DNA of 64,000 nt. Source: Phylloscopus collybita. Lineage: Eukaryota > Chordata > Aves > Passeriformes > Phylloscopidae. The position numbers were made by a program, and so were the translations under genes. Numbering within the stretch: the stretch's first letter is position 1; each line of letters starts with the position of its first letter. The stretch is from assembly GCA_027886175.1 (NCBI GenBank), contig JAJNNQ010000133.1, positions 317,501-381,500 on the forward strand. The letters are read 5' to 3'. This document shows positions 1 through 12,200 of this stretch, piece after piece. The notes under the pieces were generated by a model, which searched no databases, was not told where the DNA came from, and saw nothing but the letters and a program-made list of their open reading frames with translations.

Positions 1-280
1 AGGAGAATTCCACAGGCTGGAGAAGCCTCACCCCTCCTTCCGCAGAGTCCACGCAACAAAACCCCGTTTTTTCAGCCCCACTCCTTGTTTTAACGTCTCA
101 TTTTTCAGGTGTAACTTTTGGCAGGCTCAAAGCTGAGAGATTTGAAGTGTGGTTTGTCTCTTGTTTTTTTTTTTATTACTATTATTTTTGGTTTTTTGGT
201 GGTTTTTTTTTTCTAAAAAATCAGGATTTGTGCTGCTTGGACACTGGCCCTTGTCCTGGGTTGTGCTTTCTGGCTCGATC

Positions 281-345
281 ATAGAATCAAGGAATGGTTT
301 GGGTTTGAAGGGACCTTAAAAGACCATCCAATTCCAGGCCATAAT
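281..345 (-). repeat. CR1 LINE 3'-end fragment, antisense
   Basis: The stretch reads as the reverse complement of the avian CR1 3' terminus: atagaatca, then ggtttgggtttgaaggga, then an accttaaaagaccatcc-type run. It is a short 5'-truncated copy in a T-rich CCNT1 intron. The rest of 1-1312 is intron with T and A homopolymers and no recognisable exon. Confidence 0.75.
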
Positions 346-1312
346 GTTCCAGTTCTGTTGCAGGAAGCAGTTCGTACTGAGAGATGTCTTAAAAATGGGT
401 TAAAAGTGAATATTTTGGCCAAATAATTAAATGGGGGGGGAAAAAAAAATCCCCAGAACTCAACAAACCAGGAACAGTTGCTGGGTGTTTTTGGAAGTAG
501 GAGCCTCCACGTAGGGCTGTGGCTGGTGGAGCTGGTGCCCTGTTTCTTTATCAAATGTGCTGTTAAAAGTTGTGTTCACTAACAAATGTTCTGTTTCAGA
601 GGCAGTTTGTAGGCAGATTTTTTTTTCTCTCCAGAAGATCAGGATTTGTTATTCCTGACTGGATTCGGAGCAGACGCCCCCAATGTCCCTCCTTCAGTAG
701 GGGCAGAGTCGTGGGCCACCAGTCGTGGCCAAACCAAGCCCCACTTCTGCAACGTCTCAGTTCTCCAGAGGCCTTTTTAAACATCCCAATTCTCCCAGAA
801 CATTCTGCAGATCTGCTGTGCACATGGACCAATTGGAATTCTCTTGGTTTTTTGGTTTTTTTCCCCCTTTCAAACACAATTCCCAAACTGAGGAGGAAGC
901 GGGGGCAAGGATTAAACTCAGTTGTCCTCAATGCTTTAGGGCCCATTCAAAGGGGAAAACAATCTGCTTCCTCTCAGCTTTTTGGGTGAGAGAAATTCCT
1001 TGGAGCACATGCCATTGTCTTTGCCTTCCTCCCAGCTGCTTCAAGAGGCTTTGTCCTGCTATTTTTAAAATCCTTAATTAGTTGTTTTGTTTCCAGTGAG
1101 GCCTTTCAGAAGCTGGGAGGTCTGGCAGCACCAGAGACCCTTCTGGGTTTGTAGCTGGAGAACTTGAGGCTTCTGGATACAGGAAAAGAAAAAAATGGGC
1201 TCCTCTATTGCTGCCTGGCTCCAGACAGGGCTGTAGGAGGGAAGGGGTGCAGGAAACATGGATCCAGGGCTGTGCTGCTGGTTCTGATGGTTTTTTGTCT
1301 GTGTCCTTGCAG

Positions 1313-4300
1313 GGTTTGAGATCACAATTGACCATCCTCACACCCATGTGGTGAAGTGCACCCAGCTTGTGCGAGGTGAGAGGGAATTGGGAGAGGGAAG
1401 TGTGTGGGGGAAGAGTCCAGTTGGGATTGCTCCAGAGCTTCCCAGAACCCTGGAATGGGTTGGGTTGGGTTGGGTTGGGCAGGCAAGGACAACTTCCACT
1501 TGCCCAGGTTGTTGTTCCAACCTGGAGACTTGTAGGGATGGGGCAGCTCTGACTTCTCTGGACAATCAGGGCCTCCCCACCTTCACAGGGAGGAATTTCT
1601 TCACAATATCCCATCTTAATCTCACCTTCTCCAAGTAGAAAAAAAACTCTTCCCACTTGTCCCATCTAGAGTCCCACTTCAGCTCTCTTGGAACCTGAAA
1701 GGCCACAACAGGGTCACCCCAGAGCCTTCTCCAGGCTGAACAATCCCACTTCTCCCAGCTTTTCCTCCCAGGAGAGCTGATCCACCCCTCTGGTTCTCAA
1801 AGTCAGAGGCAGTTTTAGATGGTTCTGGCTCTTCTGAACCACCCAAAGCTCTCAGTGAGCAGCAGTTCTCAAAATCCTTGTGGCTGTGGCCTGCTGGTCA
1901 ATCTGCAGGTGGCCCGTGGTTCTTGCACTAAAATATAACATAAAAAATGTAAACAACACCCTGATTTTCCCTTTTTTCTTTTTTTTTCTTGCAGCCAGCA
2001 AGGACTTGGCACAAACTTCCTACTTCATGGCTACAAACAGGTTATTATTTTATAATATTATAATATTATAATTGATTGATGGTTTCTCTGCTGCCTGTGG
2101 CCCCAGAGGCATCGCTCAGCCTGGGAGCAGCTGGGAAATCCCACAGGAGGAGCCTTAAGAAAAGGGTTCCAACCATTTTTACTGCCAGCTGCTGGGTAAA
2201 ATGAGCTGGAAAATAAGGCAGATGGGGTACTCAGGAGCTTCACTGCTTATTTGATAGGAATTTAGTTGTGAAAGTTTAAAAAAAAAAAACCTCAAACAAA
2301 AAAGATGGAGGGGAAATTAATAGATTTTTTTTTTCCTTAGTTATTCTTGGGTGTTGGAAAGTTTTCACTCAACAAGATGCTGTGGAAATTGTCCATGAAT
2401 GTGGTTTGTACCCCAAAAAAAGGCTGATTTGGGGTATAAACGAAGAAAAACCAACCCCAAGTTTTTTTTTTTGTATGGGTTGTTTTGCCCCCTAAGTTTT
2501 CCCTGGAAAGAAAAACCAGTCCTGAATTCTTCATTTGGGTTCTTTTGTCCCTAAAAATTTTCCCTGGAAAGGAAAATCAGCCCCGGATTCCTTTCTCTGA
2601 TTCGTTTTGTCCCCTAAATTTTCACCACCAGCCCGATGCCAGCACTTTTGTTGGGATCATTTCTAAATTTCCTGGAGTTATCAGCTTCAGACAAATCACG
2701 GAGTTAAATGTTTGGAACGTAAAAAAATCGTGGACATGGAGAAAACGCTGAGTTGTTAAAGAATTACGGAGGGAAAGGTGGTTTAGGTGCCAACAGAGGT
2801 GGGCCAGAGATGCTTCCCAGCTCTGGCTGGGAATATCTGGGCACGTGGTTTCCCTTTTCCACCTGGGAGGTGAGGTGTTCCCTGCTCACCTTCACCGTTT
2901 GTTGAAGGTGTTTTGGGCTCCCTGTGCATTTCCGGCCTCGGGAACGCGGTGTTGGTGATGTTTGGGTAAAAACAGCCCTGAAAACCTCTTTTATCCCTGC
3001 AGCAGGAATTTCAAAGCTGTGGGATTAGGAGTAAAGGCTTTAACTGAGGGGAATCCAGGCAGAAAGTGTGAAGAAGAGCCTCAGTTTGTTGCCTGAGAGA
3101 ACCAGTTTTGGGATGAGCTGGATTTCTCCTTGTGTTCCTTTGGTTTCATTCTGGCATCGTTACGGGGCGGAGTTGAGGCGCTCTTGTTATCCTTGAGTTT
3201 GCTCTGGCAAGGCTCTGAATTTTCCTGGGTTTGACTTCTCTGGATAAACCCCCAGTATCCGTGAAACTTGAGGATTTTTGGCTGTAGATGCCAGACTTCA
3301 GCCCGTGTACTTTTTTTTTTTTTTCACTGATGAGAAGAAATGTTGAATAGGGTGGTGAGGAGATGGTGCCATGTGGGGGCTTGGTGGCAGAATTCCCAAA
3401 GGGCCCGTTCAGGAGTGGGCAAATCCCACATTCAAGACTCGCTTCCCGTGTTTCCTTAAGCTCCTGGTGTTCCTGCAGGATCCTCATAGTCCCTCAGTTC
3501 TCCTGGTCCTGCTGCTGCCCACACCTCCCAGCATTCGTGGCCACGTGGAAAAAAATCTTTTTATTAATGAAAATGTTTGATGGGTCATCTGGCTCAGGTT
3601 CTCCTGAGTCACTCCAGCACAAAGTGTCTTCCTGATTATCCTTTGGGAGAGATCAGAGCCTTCCTAAAGCTGAAAAGGGCAGGTTTGCTCCTTGAGTGCC
3701 ATCCAGGAGTTGTGCTTGGAAGTTTTCTCCCCAGAGCAGAGGTGGGACTGGCAGGTGACCTCAGGACTGACTTTTGCCAAATTTTCTGTAGCAAAACAGG
3801 GGATGAACAAGGAAACTGGTGGAGGAGATCCCAAATCTCCTGTAGCAAACCAAGAATGAGCAGAGATGGGGGAAATCCCAACTTCCCTGTAGCAAAACAG
3901 GGATGAGCAAAAAAAAAACCAGATAAATTTTTTCCCCCTTGAAGGGGAATCCCAAATTTCCTGTGTCACAACAGGGATAAGCAGGGAGATTAGTGCAGGA
4001 GATCCCAAATTCCCTGCAGCAAAACAAGGATGAGTTTCTCCTCAGAGCAGAGGCTGGCAGGTGACCTCAGCACTGATTTTCTTCCTTTGGAGGAGATCCC
4101 CAAATTTCCTGTAGCAAAACAGAGACGAGTTTCTCCTGAGAGCAAAGGTGGGGCTGGCAGGTCCCCAAGTGGCTTTCCCTCTCAGAGAAGCTCCCCAATC
4201 ACCTTTATAAAAACCAGTGAACAAAAAAACTGGTGGAGGAGATCCCCAGATTTCCTGTAGCAAAAAAACCAGGGATGAGTTTCTCCTCAGAGCAGAGGCT

Positions 4301-6946
4301 GGCAGGTGACCTCAGCACTGATTTATTTCCTTTTGGAGGAGATCCCCAAATTTCCTGTAGCAAAACAGGGACGAGTTTCTCTTCAGCAGCTCCCCAAGCA
4401 GCTTTCCCTCTCAGAGAAGCTCCCGAATCACCTTTATTAAAAACCAGTGAACAAAAAAAAAAAAACAAACCAAAAACAGTGGAGGAGAACCCAAATTAGC
4501 AAACCAGACCCAAACAAACGAATTGCAGGATGGAGCTGGGGGTCGTTCTGGGGAGGTCCAGAGGGGCCACATTCCCCATCCCCACCCCACCACACCACCG
4601 TGTCCCGCGTGGATCTGCAGCTCAGGCGTGGGAGTTGATGGCTTTTTGTTTTCTCTCCCGGTGACGTCAGCCTGCACCTGACCACCTTCAGCCTGCAGTA
4701 CACCCCGCCCGTTGTGGCCTGCGTCTGTATCCACCTGGCCTGTAAGTGGTCCAACTGGGAGATCCCAGTCTCCACGGACGGGAAGCACTGGTGGGAATAC
4801 GTTGATGGCACTGTAACTCTGGAGCTCTTAGATGGTAAGTTTGGGAGTGAGGTGGTTTTTTTTTTCTCCCTGCGAAAAAGGGCTCTTAAATCGTTTTGGC
4901 ATCGCTGGTCCTTGGGTCTGATGTTCCAACGCCACCTCACGGGCTCCAGGAGTTCAGGGCTTGCTTGAGGTTTTCCAGGGCAGCAGCAGCTTTTGTAGCA
5001 CCACAGGGAAATGAATTTGAATGGGTCAGTGATTGCAGTTGTCAGAATTCCCCTCCTGACGCAGCTCCATCCCACCAGTAGCTCCATCTGTCAGATGAGG
5101 GGGTCGTCCTGACAAACTGGGGCTGCTCTGACCCTCCTGCTTGGGTTTGTGTCTCCTCTGCAGAACTGACTCATGAATTCCTGCAAATCCTGGAGAAAAC
5201 TCCCAGCCGACTGAAACGGATCCGGAACTGGCGGGTAAGAGCCCTGGGACACGGGCTGTGGTTTCTTTGGGGAGTCACAATGCAGGACAGCAAGGAAGGG
5301 AGTTCTGTGTGAAACCAGGATACTGTGTGGTGCTCGAATTCATCTGTTGTGAATTAACTTGCACAAAACTTTGGTTTTCCAGCTGCATTTAGCAGCCCTG
5401 CTTCCAGGGGTTGGGGATTTTCCCACAAGGAGGGATGGGAACAAAGTGGATCTGTCTTTAAAGAAAACCTTGCGCTGTTTCTGGTGATCTGCACGGATTA
5501 AACCAGCTCCAGCAACACCCCAAAGTAAACCACCCGCTGATTTGTTTTTAATTCCAGGCCTCTCAAGCAGCCAGGAAATCCAAGACCGACGACCACGGCG
5601 ACGACGAGAGCCTGTCAGAGCAGACAATCCTCAACATGATCTCCAGGAACAACAGCTCGGACATGAACATCGCCGGGCTCATGAGCATGTCGACGTCCTC
5701 CACCGCCGGAGCGGGGCCGGCGCCGCCAGCCGCCGCCGCCGATTCCCCCGGGGAGCCGAGCGCTGCCGATCCGTCCCAGACGGATCATTGGCATCCCCCA
5801 GCCAAGCTGGACATCCACCGGACTGCCGAGAGCGCCGCCGAGCACCCGCAGCAGGACGGTGCCGCCTACCCCAAGCAGAACACCAAGAACGCGCCCTCGG
5901 CCAAGGTGTCCCTCAAGGAATACCGGGCCAAACACGCCGAGGAGCTGGCGGCGCAGAAGCGGCAGCTGGAGAACATGGAAGCCAACGTGCGCTCCCAGTA
6001 CGCCTACGCCGCGCAGAACCTCCTGGTGCAGCAGCAGCGGGAGAGGGAAGGGCAGCAGGACAGCAACCCTTCGCCGATCGTCCTGAAAATCCCCATCGCC
6101 GGCCAGGAGAACCCCGAGCGCCCGGCCGGCACCGACAAGGGCGACAAAGCTCTCAAGATGAGGATCCCGGCGGTGGGAGGAGGCGGGGAGAGACCGATCC
6201 CCTCCAAGCAGGAGGAGATCAAGATGAGGATTAAGGTGCCGGGTCCCGGAGACAGACACAGCTCGGCGGACGAGAGCGGCGGGAAGAGCCGGGAGTACAA
6301 AGAGAAGCACAAGGGTCACTCGTCCAACCACCACCATCACCACCACAACCACCACTCGCACAAACACTTGCACGCCCAGCTCGGCGGCGCCGGCCCCAGC
6401 ACCGCCGCCAAGCGCCCGGGGGACTCCAAACACGGTGCCCAACCCGGCGGTGCCGCCGCCGCTACCGCCACCCCCCACAAGGGCTACGGGCCTCTCGCCC
6501 CCAGCCGCAAAAGACCCGTGCCCGAGGAGCCCCCGGCCATGCCCCACGAGCACCAGCCCAAGGTGGGCAAAGTCTCTAAAGGGCCCGGAGTGCCGTTCCC
6601 GTACGCCCACCTTCCCGGGGCTGCCCACCTGCCTGGGCACAGCTCGGATTTATCCCAGCCCAGTAAAGCTCGGGGTAGTCACAAATCGGACAAGGGGCCT
6701 TCGGGGGCCAACGGGCACAACGTCAGCCAGGCCAGTGACTATCAGGACACGGTGAACATGCTGCACTCGCTGCTGAGCGCGCAGGGCATGCAGCCCACCC
6801 CGCCCACCGCCTTCGAGTTCCATTCGTACGAGCTCCTGAACCCCCGGGCTTCCAGCGGCTCCAGAGCTGCCAGCAACACGGACAAGCCCCGACCGCCCCC
6901 TTTGCCCTCGGAACCGCCACCCCCGCTGCCTCCCCTCCCCAAATAA
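1313..6946 (+). CDS. CCNT1: Cyclin T1, P-TEFb regulatory subunit (5' exons outside window)
   Basis: Cyclin T1 pairs with CDK9 to form P-TEFb, the nuclear kinase that releases paused RNA polymerase II. Visible coding exons are 1313-1375, 1995-2040, 4671-4834, 5164-5234 and 5558-6946. They join in frame to 576 residues, matching human cyclin T1 from about residue 150 to its end (family length about 726). The first four exons hold the end of the first cyclin fold and the second one ([34 protein letters not shown]). The last exon starts with the TRM region ([10 protein letters not shown]). It then carries a coiled coil ([20 protein letters not shown]), a histidine run encoded near 6328-6375, and the C-terminal end [17 protein letters not shown]. 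The donor at 2041 is weak (CAG|GTTATT). At the position of human Cys261 this protein has Ser (5561-5563). The cyclin-box N-terminus and promoter lie left of the window. Confidence 0.97.
1475..1800 (-). repeat. CR1 LINE fragment, antisense, in CCNT1 intron
   Basis: This is the antisense of the CR1 3' region. It includes the reverse complement of the 'aggaatttcttcac' block and the 'ccagagccttctccaggctgaa' block typical of avian CR1. It lies between the CCNT1 exons ending at 1375 and starting at 1995. The copy is old and diverged, with no reading frame. Confidence 0.8.
3700..4490. repeat. Degenerate tandem repeat in CCNT1 intron
   Basis: A unit of about 35-60 bp, built on 'gatcccaaatttcctgtagc' followed by 'aaaacagggatgag', recurs at least eight times with indels. 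The longer block 'gagcagaggctggcaggtga' also recurs (about 3735, 4045, 4295). The repeat ends about 180 bp before the exon at 4671. The remainder of the 2041-4670 intron holds no other feature I can name. Confidence 0.7.
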
Positions 6947-7795
6947 CCCCCCCCCCTTTTTACTACTGAGTCCAGAGCCCGAGCCCAAACCTTGCAGGGC
7001 TTTTCTAAGGGCTTTTTGATCTCCACTGCCTCACGAAGAACTTATTTTATTATAATATAACTTTTATTATTGATATTTAGTTGTTAAAAAGCTGTGAAAG
7101 GATAAGGAACCCTTTCTCTATTCCCTTCCCTCTTCCCCCATAGGCTCCCAGTTAGTGTTGGGCTTTGACCCCCCCTGACCTGGGGAACATGGGGGATATT
7201 TAAAATATGTCACAGAAAATTTAAGATGTTTTACAAATAATTTAAGCATTAACTTATATCTTAGTTGTTTGGTTCCTTTTAATTCCGAGGGGCTGTGGCA
7301 GATCCCAGGGAGGTTCCACTTGAAGTGTTGATGTTCAGGAGTTTTTGGTGGGGGGGATGTGGGGGGCCGAGGGAATCCCAGGTGATGGGAGCTGTTCTCC
7401 CTCCCATGGGTCCTGTTTTCTTGCCCCCCTTGAACCTGTTCTGGTTTGGGATCTGGTCTCCTCCATCCCTTGCTCCCTTCCTGCGGGTCCTGGCATTTCC
7501 ACTGGAAACCCTGGGGGCAGGGCTGATCTCAGGGGGGGCACATTCCCAGTGGGGTATGGGATGAGAAAGTGCCAGGCTGGTCCTGTAGGCACCATGCCCG
7601 GGGGCAGCTCTTCAGGGAATCACATTGCTGGGCACATGGCTGTTCCCACCTGAGCTGGAAGCAGCTTCTCCTGCAACCTCAGCCCAGGGCCAGGGGACCT
7701 GCCAGGGTTTGGGTTGAATTATTTGGGAAAGCCCTATTTCCGTTCTTTTTAGACTTGACTTTTCTGACCTTCAATAAATGGGCAGTCTCTGGATG
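6947..7795 (+). other. CCNT1: CCNT1 3' UTR with poly(A) signal
   Basis: The TAA stop at 6944-6946 is followed by an AT-rich stretch (about 7020-7290) and then more GC-rich sequence. AATAAA at 7773-7778 is the first canonical poly(A) signal, so the transcript probably ends near 7795. The KANSL2 promoter CpG island begins about 150 bp later, so the two genes are tandem and closely spaced. Confidence 0.75.
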
Positions 7796-8295
7796 GTTTT
7801 GGGAAACTCTTGTTCCACACTGAGCTTGTTTTTAGGAGGAATTGCTGCTGCCAAACTCCCTCCAAAGGTCCGGGGACCGATTTGGTCCAATTTTGGGACC
7901 AATTCTTAATTCCAGGCTCTGGGCAAGGCCCATCCCTTTCTTCCTTTCCCTCTTTTGGAGCCCCTTTTGGAGGCGGCTCCTCCCGGGATGTCGAGGCTCC
8001 GGCGGGGAGCTGTGTTCTTAGTGGCCGGCTTGGGAAACCAAGAGGGGACCGAGTGCTGCCGGGGGGGCTCACGGTGCTGCTCCGGGACCAAGCCGGGCCT
8101 ACCGCGAGTGTCTCGTGACCCGGAGCCAAAGCCTACACCCGGTCCCCGCTCGCCCCCTCCCGGTTTCGGGGGGGTGGGGGGGTGGGGAACCCCTGGGACC
8201 ACCCCCGGTGTCCTGGCCCGGGACTCCTCCCCTTCCGCCCCACCGGGTCCCGTCCCGGGAACTCGCCCCGGTCCCGCCGCGCCCATGTGTCGCGT

Positions 8296-8760
8296 TCCCG
8301 CCGCGCCGCCCCCACGTGACCCTTAGGAGGGCGTGGTGGCTCCCTGCCTGAATGACTGCGAGTTTAGCCAATCGCGCGCCGGAACGTCCCCGTGCTCGCC
8401 GCTGATTGGCGGGCGGGAGGGCCAGTGAGGCGGCGGGGCGGGCACACGGCGCGGCAGCGCGGAGGCCGCGGCGACAGAGAGGTAAGATGGCGGCGGCGCC
8501 TCCTGCTCGCAGCGGGGCCCGGTGTGCCCCTCAGCGCCGCCCCCGAGTGCTTCTCCAGGGCTCCTCCGTCCTGCACCGTCCCGGGGGCGGGTTTCATCCC
8601 GCTCTCCGCTCCGACAGCGCTGCCTGGGCGCCCCTCAGGGTTGCCCCTCACGCCCGCCGCCCGCGGACAAAATGGCGGCGCCGGGGCGGCGGGAGCGCGC
8701 ATGCGCGGGAGCGCGGCGGCAGAGCACGTGCGCGGGCGGCGGGACGGACCGGGACGGGCA
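8296..8760 (+). promoter_or_regulatory. KANSL2: KANSL2 CpG-island promoter and non-coding first exon
   Basis: This is a CpG-rich stretch. It contains an E-box CACGTG (8313-8318), a CCAAT box (8368-8372), an inverted CCAAT (ATTGG, 8405-8409), a YY1-type AAGATGGCGGC (8484-8494) and an NRF1-type GCGCATGCGC (8697-8706). A strong donor (GACAGAGAG|GTAAGA, GT at 8482) marks the end of a probable untranslated first exon that starts somewhere near 8420-8450. The coding exon begins at 9296. The start site is inferred. The TATA-less, YY1/NRF1 pattern fits a housekeeping gene. Confidence 0.7.
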
Positions 8761-8769
8761 CCGGGAGAG

Positions 8770-9070
8770 AGGCTGGGATGGACCGGGATATACCGGGATA
8801 TACCGGGATATACCGGGATACAGGCGGCGATAGATCGGGATGGGCACCGGGATAAAGCCGGGGATAGAGTGGGATACGCGCTGGGGGGTCACCGGGATAG
8901 AGGCGGGAATAGACCGGGATGAGCACCAGAAAAGACCGGGATAGACGGTGTTTGAGGCTGGATGGGCAACGGGGATGCACCGGTATGGAGGTGCGGATGG
9001 ACACCGGTAGCGGGGCAGGACGAGTCACCGGGATATGTCGGGATAGAGGCAGCGATGGGCACTTGGGAGC
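8770..9070. repeat. Short-unit tandem repeat in KANSL2 intron 1
   Basis: A perfect 10-bp unit, ccgggatata, is repeated four times at about 8779-8820. It then decays into related 'accgggatagagg' motifs to about 9070. The repeat lies between the non-coding exon and the first coding exon. Confidence 0.7.
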
Positions 9071-9296
9071 ACCGAGGAGATGCACTGGGGGTGCGCTGAG
9101 AGAAGAGGATCCCCCACAGATTTCTGCAGGGCTGGAAGTCCCTTCGAACATTGTCGGCAATTTCCCTCCGTAGGAGCAGCTTCATTTTCTGCTGAAGGGG
9201 GTCAGACTTTTATTCAGATTCTTCCCCGCTGCTACTTTTCATTTCATCAGCGTTTTATTCCGTCCCCTTTTCCTTGCCCTGCATCCCTCCTGCAGC

Positions 9297-12200
9297 ATGA
9301 ACAGAATCCGGATTCACGTGTTACCGACGAGCCGTGGCCGCCTGACCCCGGTGCCACGGCCGCAGGAGCCCCTGGCCTGTGCCTTTGCCCCCCGGCCCTG
9401 CTCCCAGCCCCGCCTGGAAGGGCAGGAATTCTGCATCAAGCACATCCTCGAGGACAGGAATGCTCCCTTCAAACAGTGCAGCTACGTCTCCACAAAGAAC
9501 GGGAAGCGTTGTCCCAACGCTGCCCCCAAACCCGAGAAGAAGGATGGGTGAGTGGCTTTGCCTCCTGGTTTTCCGGTTCCAAACTCTGTGGCTTTAAAAC
9601 AGGCAGGGGGGAGGTTTATCCCTCTTTGTCTTCCCTGTTGGAGGAGCAGCTGGATCTGTGTCAGGGGAGATTTTTACTGGATTTTGGGAAAAGCTTCTTC
9701 CCTCGGTTGAGCATTTGAACAGCTCCTCAGGCCTGTGGTTACATTCTCAACCCTGCCAGAACCCAGGGAGTCTGTGGATTTTGCACCCAGGAACACGGTG
9801 GGATTTTGGGATGTCCTGTTTAAGGCCAGGAGTTGGACTTGGTCATCCTTTCAGGATACTCCGTGGTCCTTCTCTTTCAGCTGCTGCATTTGGGTTACCT
9901 CTGAGTAGCATCTCCCTTTTTCCAAAGAGTTTTTAAAAGCTGGGGAAAGACTCCCATGGAGTTATTTTGGGACCGTGGGCTGTGCCCTGGCCCAGCAGAA
10001 GGTGGCTGCAGTGCTCCAGGCCCTGCACTGGATCCGTGTGTGCCATCCCTCCCCTCATCCCAGCACTGCCTGTGCCAGTGGATAATCCCCAGAGCAGCCA
10101 CTCAGATCCCTGTGGAGCTGTGACCTGGTTGTGCTGCTGCTTCCCTGAGGCCTTTTAAAATGTTCGAGGGGTGGGGATGGAAGGGGTGGGTCAGTTATGG
10201 ATGATAACAGCACAGATTTCCTCATGGGAGCGTTGCTCCCAGGGGTTTACTGGGATGTGGACAGTGGTTGTCTTCACCCTGGTCCCTGTGCCATGAAATT
10301 TGGGGAAGGCAGAGTCCAGTGAGAATGTTTGGAAGCAGAAGAGCTCAAAAACTCACTCTCCTGAAAGCTCTCCTTCCTCCCTGCTGCTGGTTTGTGCCAG
10401 AGGTGATGTTCCCACACTGATGGGTGGACTCTCAGCATTCCCAGGCTGGACCTGCAACCAGCTCCCTGTGGGAGATTCCAGGTTCCAGGGGGTTCTTCCC
10501 TGCCCTCCTGCCCTGCTCAGGGGAAACCCTGAGCTGCCTCCAGCCCTGCCCCCCAGCACAGGAGAGACAGGGAGCAGCTGGAGTGAGGGCAGAGAGCCAC
10601 TGAGATGAGCAGAGGGATGGAGCAGCTGTCACAGAAGGGAAGGCTGAGGGAATTGGGATTGTTCTGGAGACGAGAAGCTCGGAGGTGACCTAACTGAGAC
10701 CCTAAAGTGCCTGAAGGAGCTGCAGGAAAGATGGAGAGACAATTTACAAGGGGTGGGAGTGCCAGGACAAGGGGGAATGGCTTCCCATTGCCAGAGGGGA
10801 GGGTTAGGTGGGATGTTTGTAACAAATTTCTCTCTGTGAGGCTGGGGAGGCCCTGGAATGGATTTCCCAGAGAAGCTGGGGCTGCCCCTGGATCCCTGGC
10901 AGTGTCCAAGGCCAGGTTGGAGGGGGCTTAGAACAACCTCAGATAGTGAAAGGTGTCCCTGCCATGGCAGGGATGGAACTTTACATTCCCTCCCAATCCA
11001 GAGCATCCTGGGATTCTGTGAAAATGCAGGAATGCAGGAGGTTTGGGAGCTCTTGCAGTTCCTTTGGAATGGCTTTGCTCATTTAAATCCCTTTAGGGGC
11101 CTCTTAAAAAGAGGATTTCCCCCCCTCCCCACACCCCCATTTTCTCTCGCATGAGGAAAACAGGAAGATTTTAATCCCCAGATTATTGTGGCATCATCCT
11201 GCACTGCAGCCAACTCACTTCCAATCCTCAGGAATGCATTGAGGCAAAACCAAAGCCCCAGGATCCATGGGAGCTGCTCCTGTGAGCCAGGTGTCCCCTC
11301 AGCGTTTGGCTGCTCCTGAGGCTGTTGGAGGCAAACCTTGGCTGCACTCTGGAGTTTGGTGCTGCAGGAGGGATCCCAGCAGCAGCAGGAGCCTCATCCA
11401 GGCTGGGAGGGGGCTCAGATCAGACCCCAACCCCTTTCTGTGCGAACAGGGGGTGGATTTTTTTGGGTGGTTAGAAAGGAAAAACGGGGCTGTTTTCCCC
11501 TCATCCTGTCCTTTGAGAGAGTTCCAAGCTCCCTCTGGATCTGTAGGAGCTGCTCCTGTGAACGAGGTGTCCCCTCAAGTGTTTGGCTGCTCCTGAGGCT
11601 GTTGGAGGCAAACCTTGGCTGCACTCTGGAGTTTGGTGCTGCAGGAGGGATCCCAGGAGCAGCAGGAGCCGGGGCAGCGAGCACAGTCAGGCTGCCAGGG
11701 GGGCTCAGATCAGCTTTCAGGTTCATCCCACCCCAACCATCCCAGCGATTCCCTTTTCCTGTCGTGCTGAGGCCGTGGTTTGTCCCGCAGCACCTCCTTC
11801 TGCGCCGAGCACGCCCGGCGGAACGCGCTGGCGCTCCAGGCTCAGGTGAAGAAATCCAACCCCGGGCCCGTGGGCGAGACCCTGCTGTGCCAGCTGAGCT
11901 CCTACGCCCGGGCAGAGCTGGGCTCCCAGAGCACGGAGAGCAGCCGCAGCGAGGCCAGCCGCATCCTGGGTAAGGCTTGGACCTGATCCCTTTGAGATTT
12001 AAGTTGTTCAAATCCCGAGCTGCATGGCTCTGAATGCCGTGGAAAGCGTTAGCTGTAGCCCTGGTTGGTGCTTGGGATGTTTTGGTTTCTCTGAAGTTCT
12101 TTTCCCAAAGAGTTTTCTGTCAATAACAGACACGTTTTCCTGGCTGTAACCTGTATTTACATTCATTTCCCTAGGAGGGGCTTCTTGATGTCCCTCTGAC

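Noticed and set aside
8392..8922. ORFs of 149-176 codons around the KANSL2 promoter
   Set aside because: CpG-island sequence has few stops; the frames cross the first-exon donor and the 10-bp repeat and show no domain.
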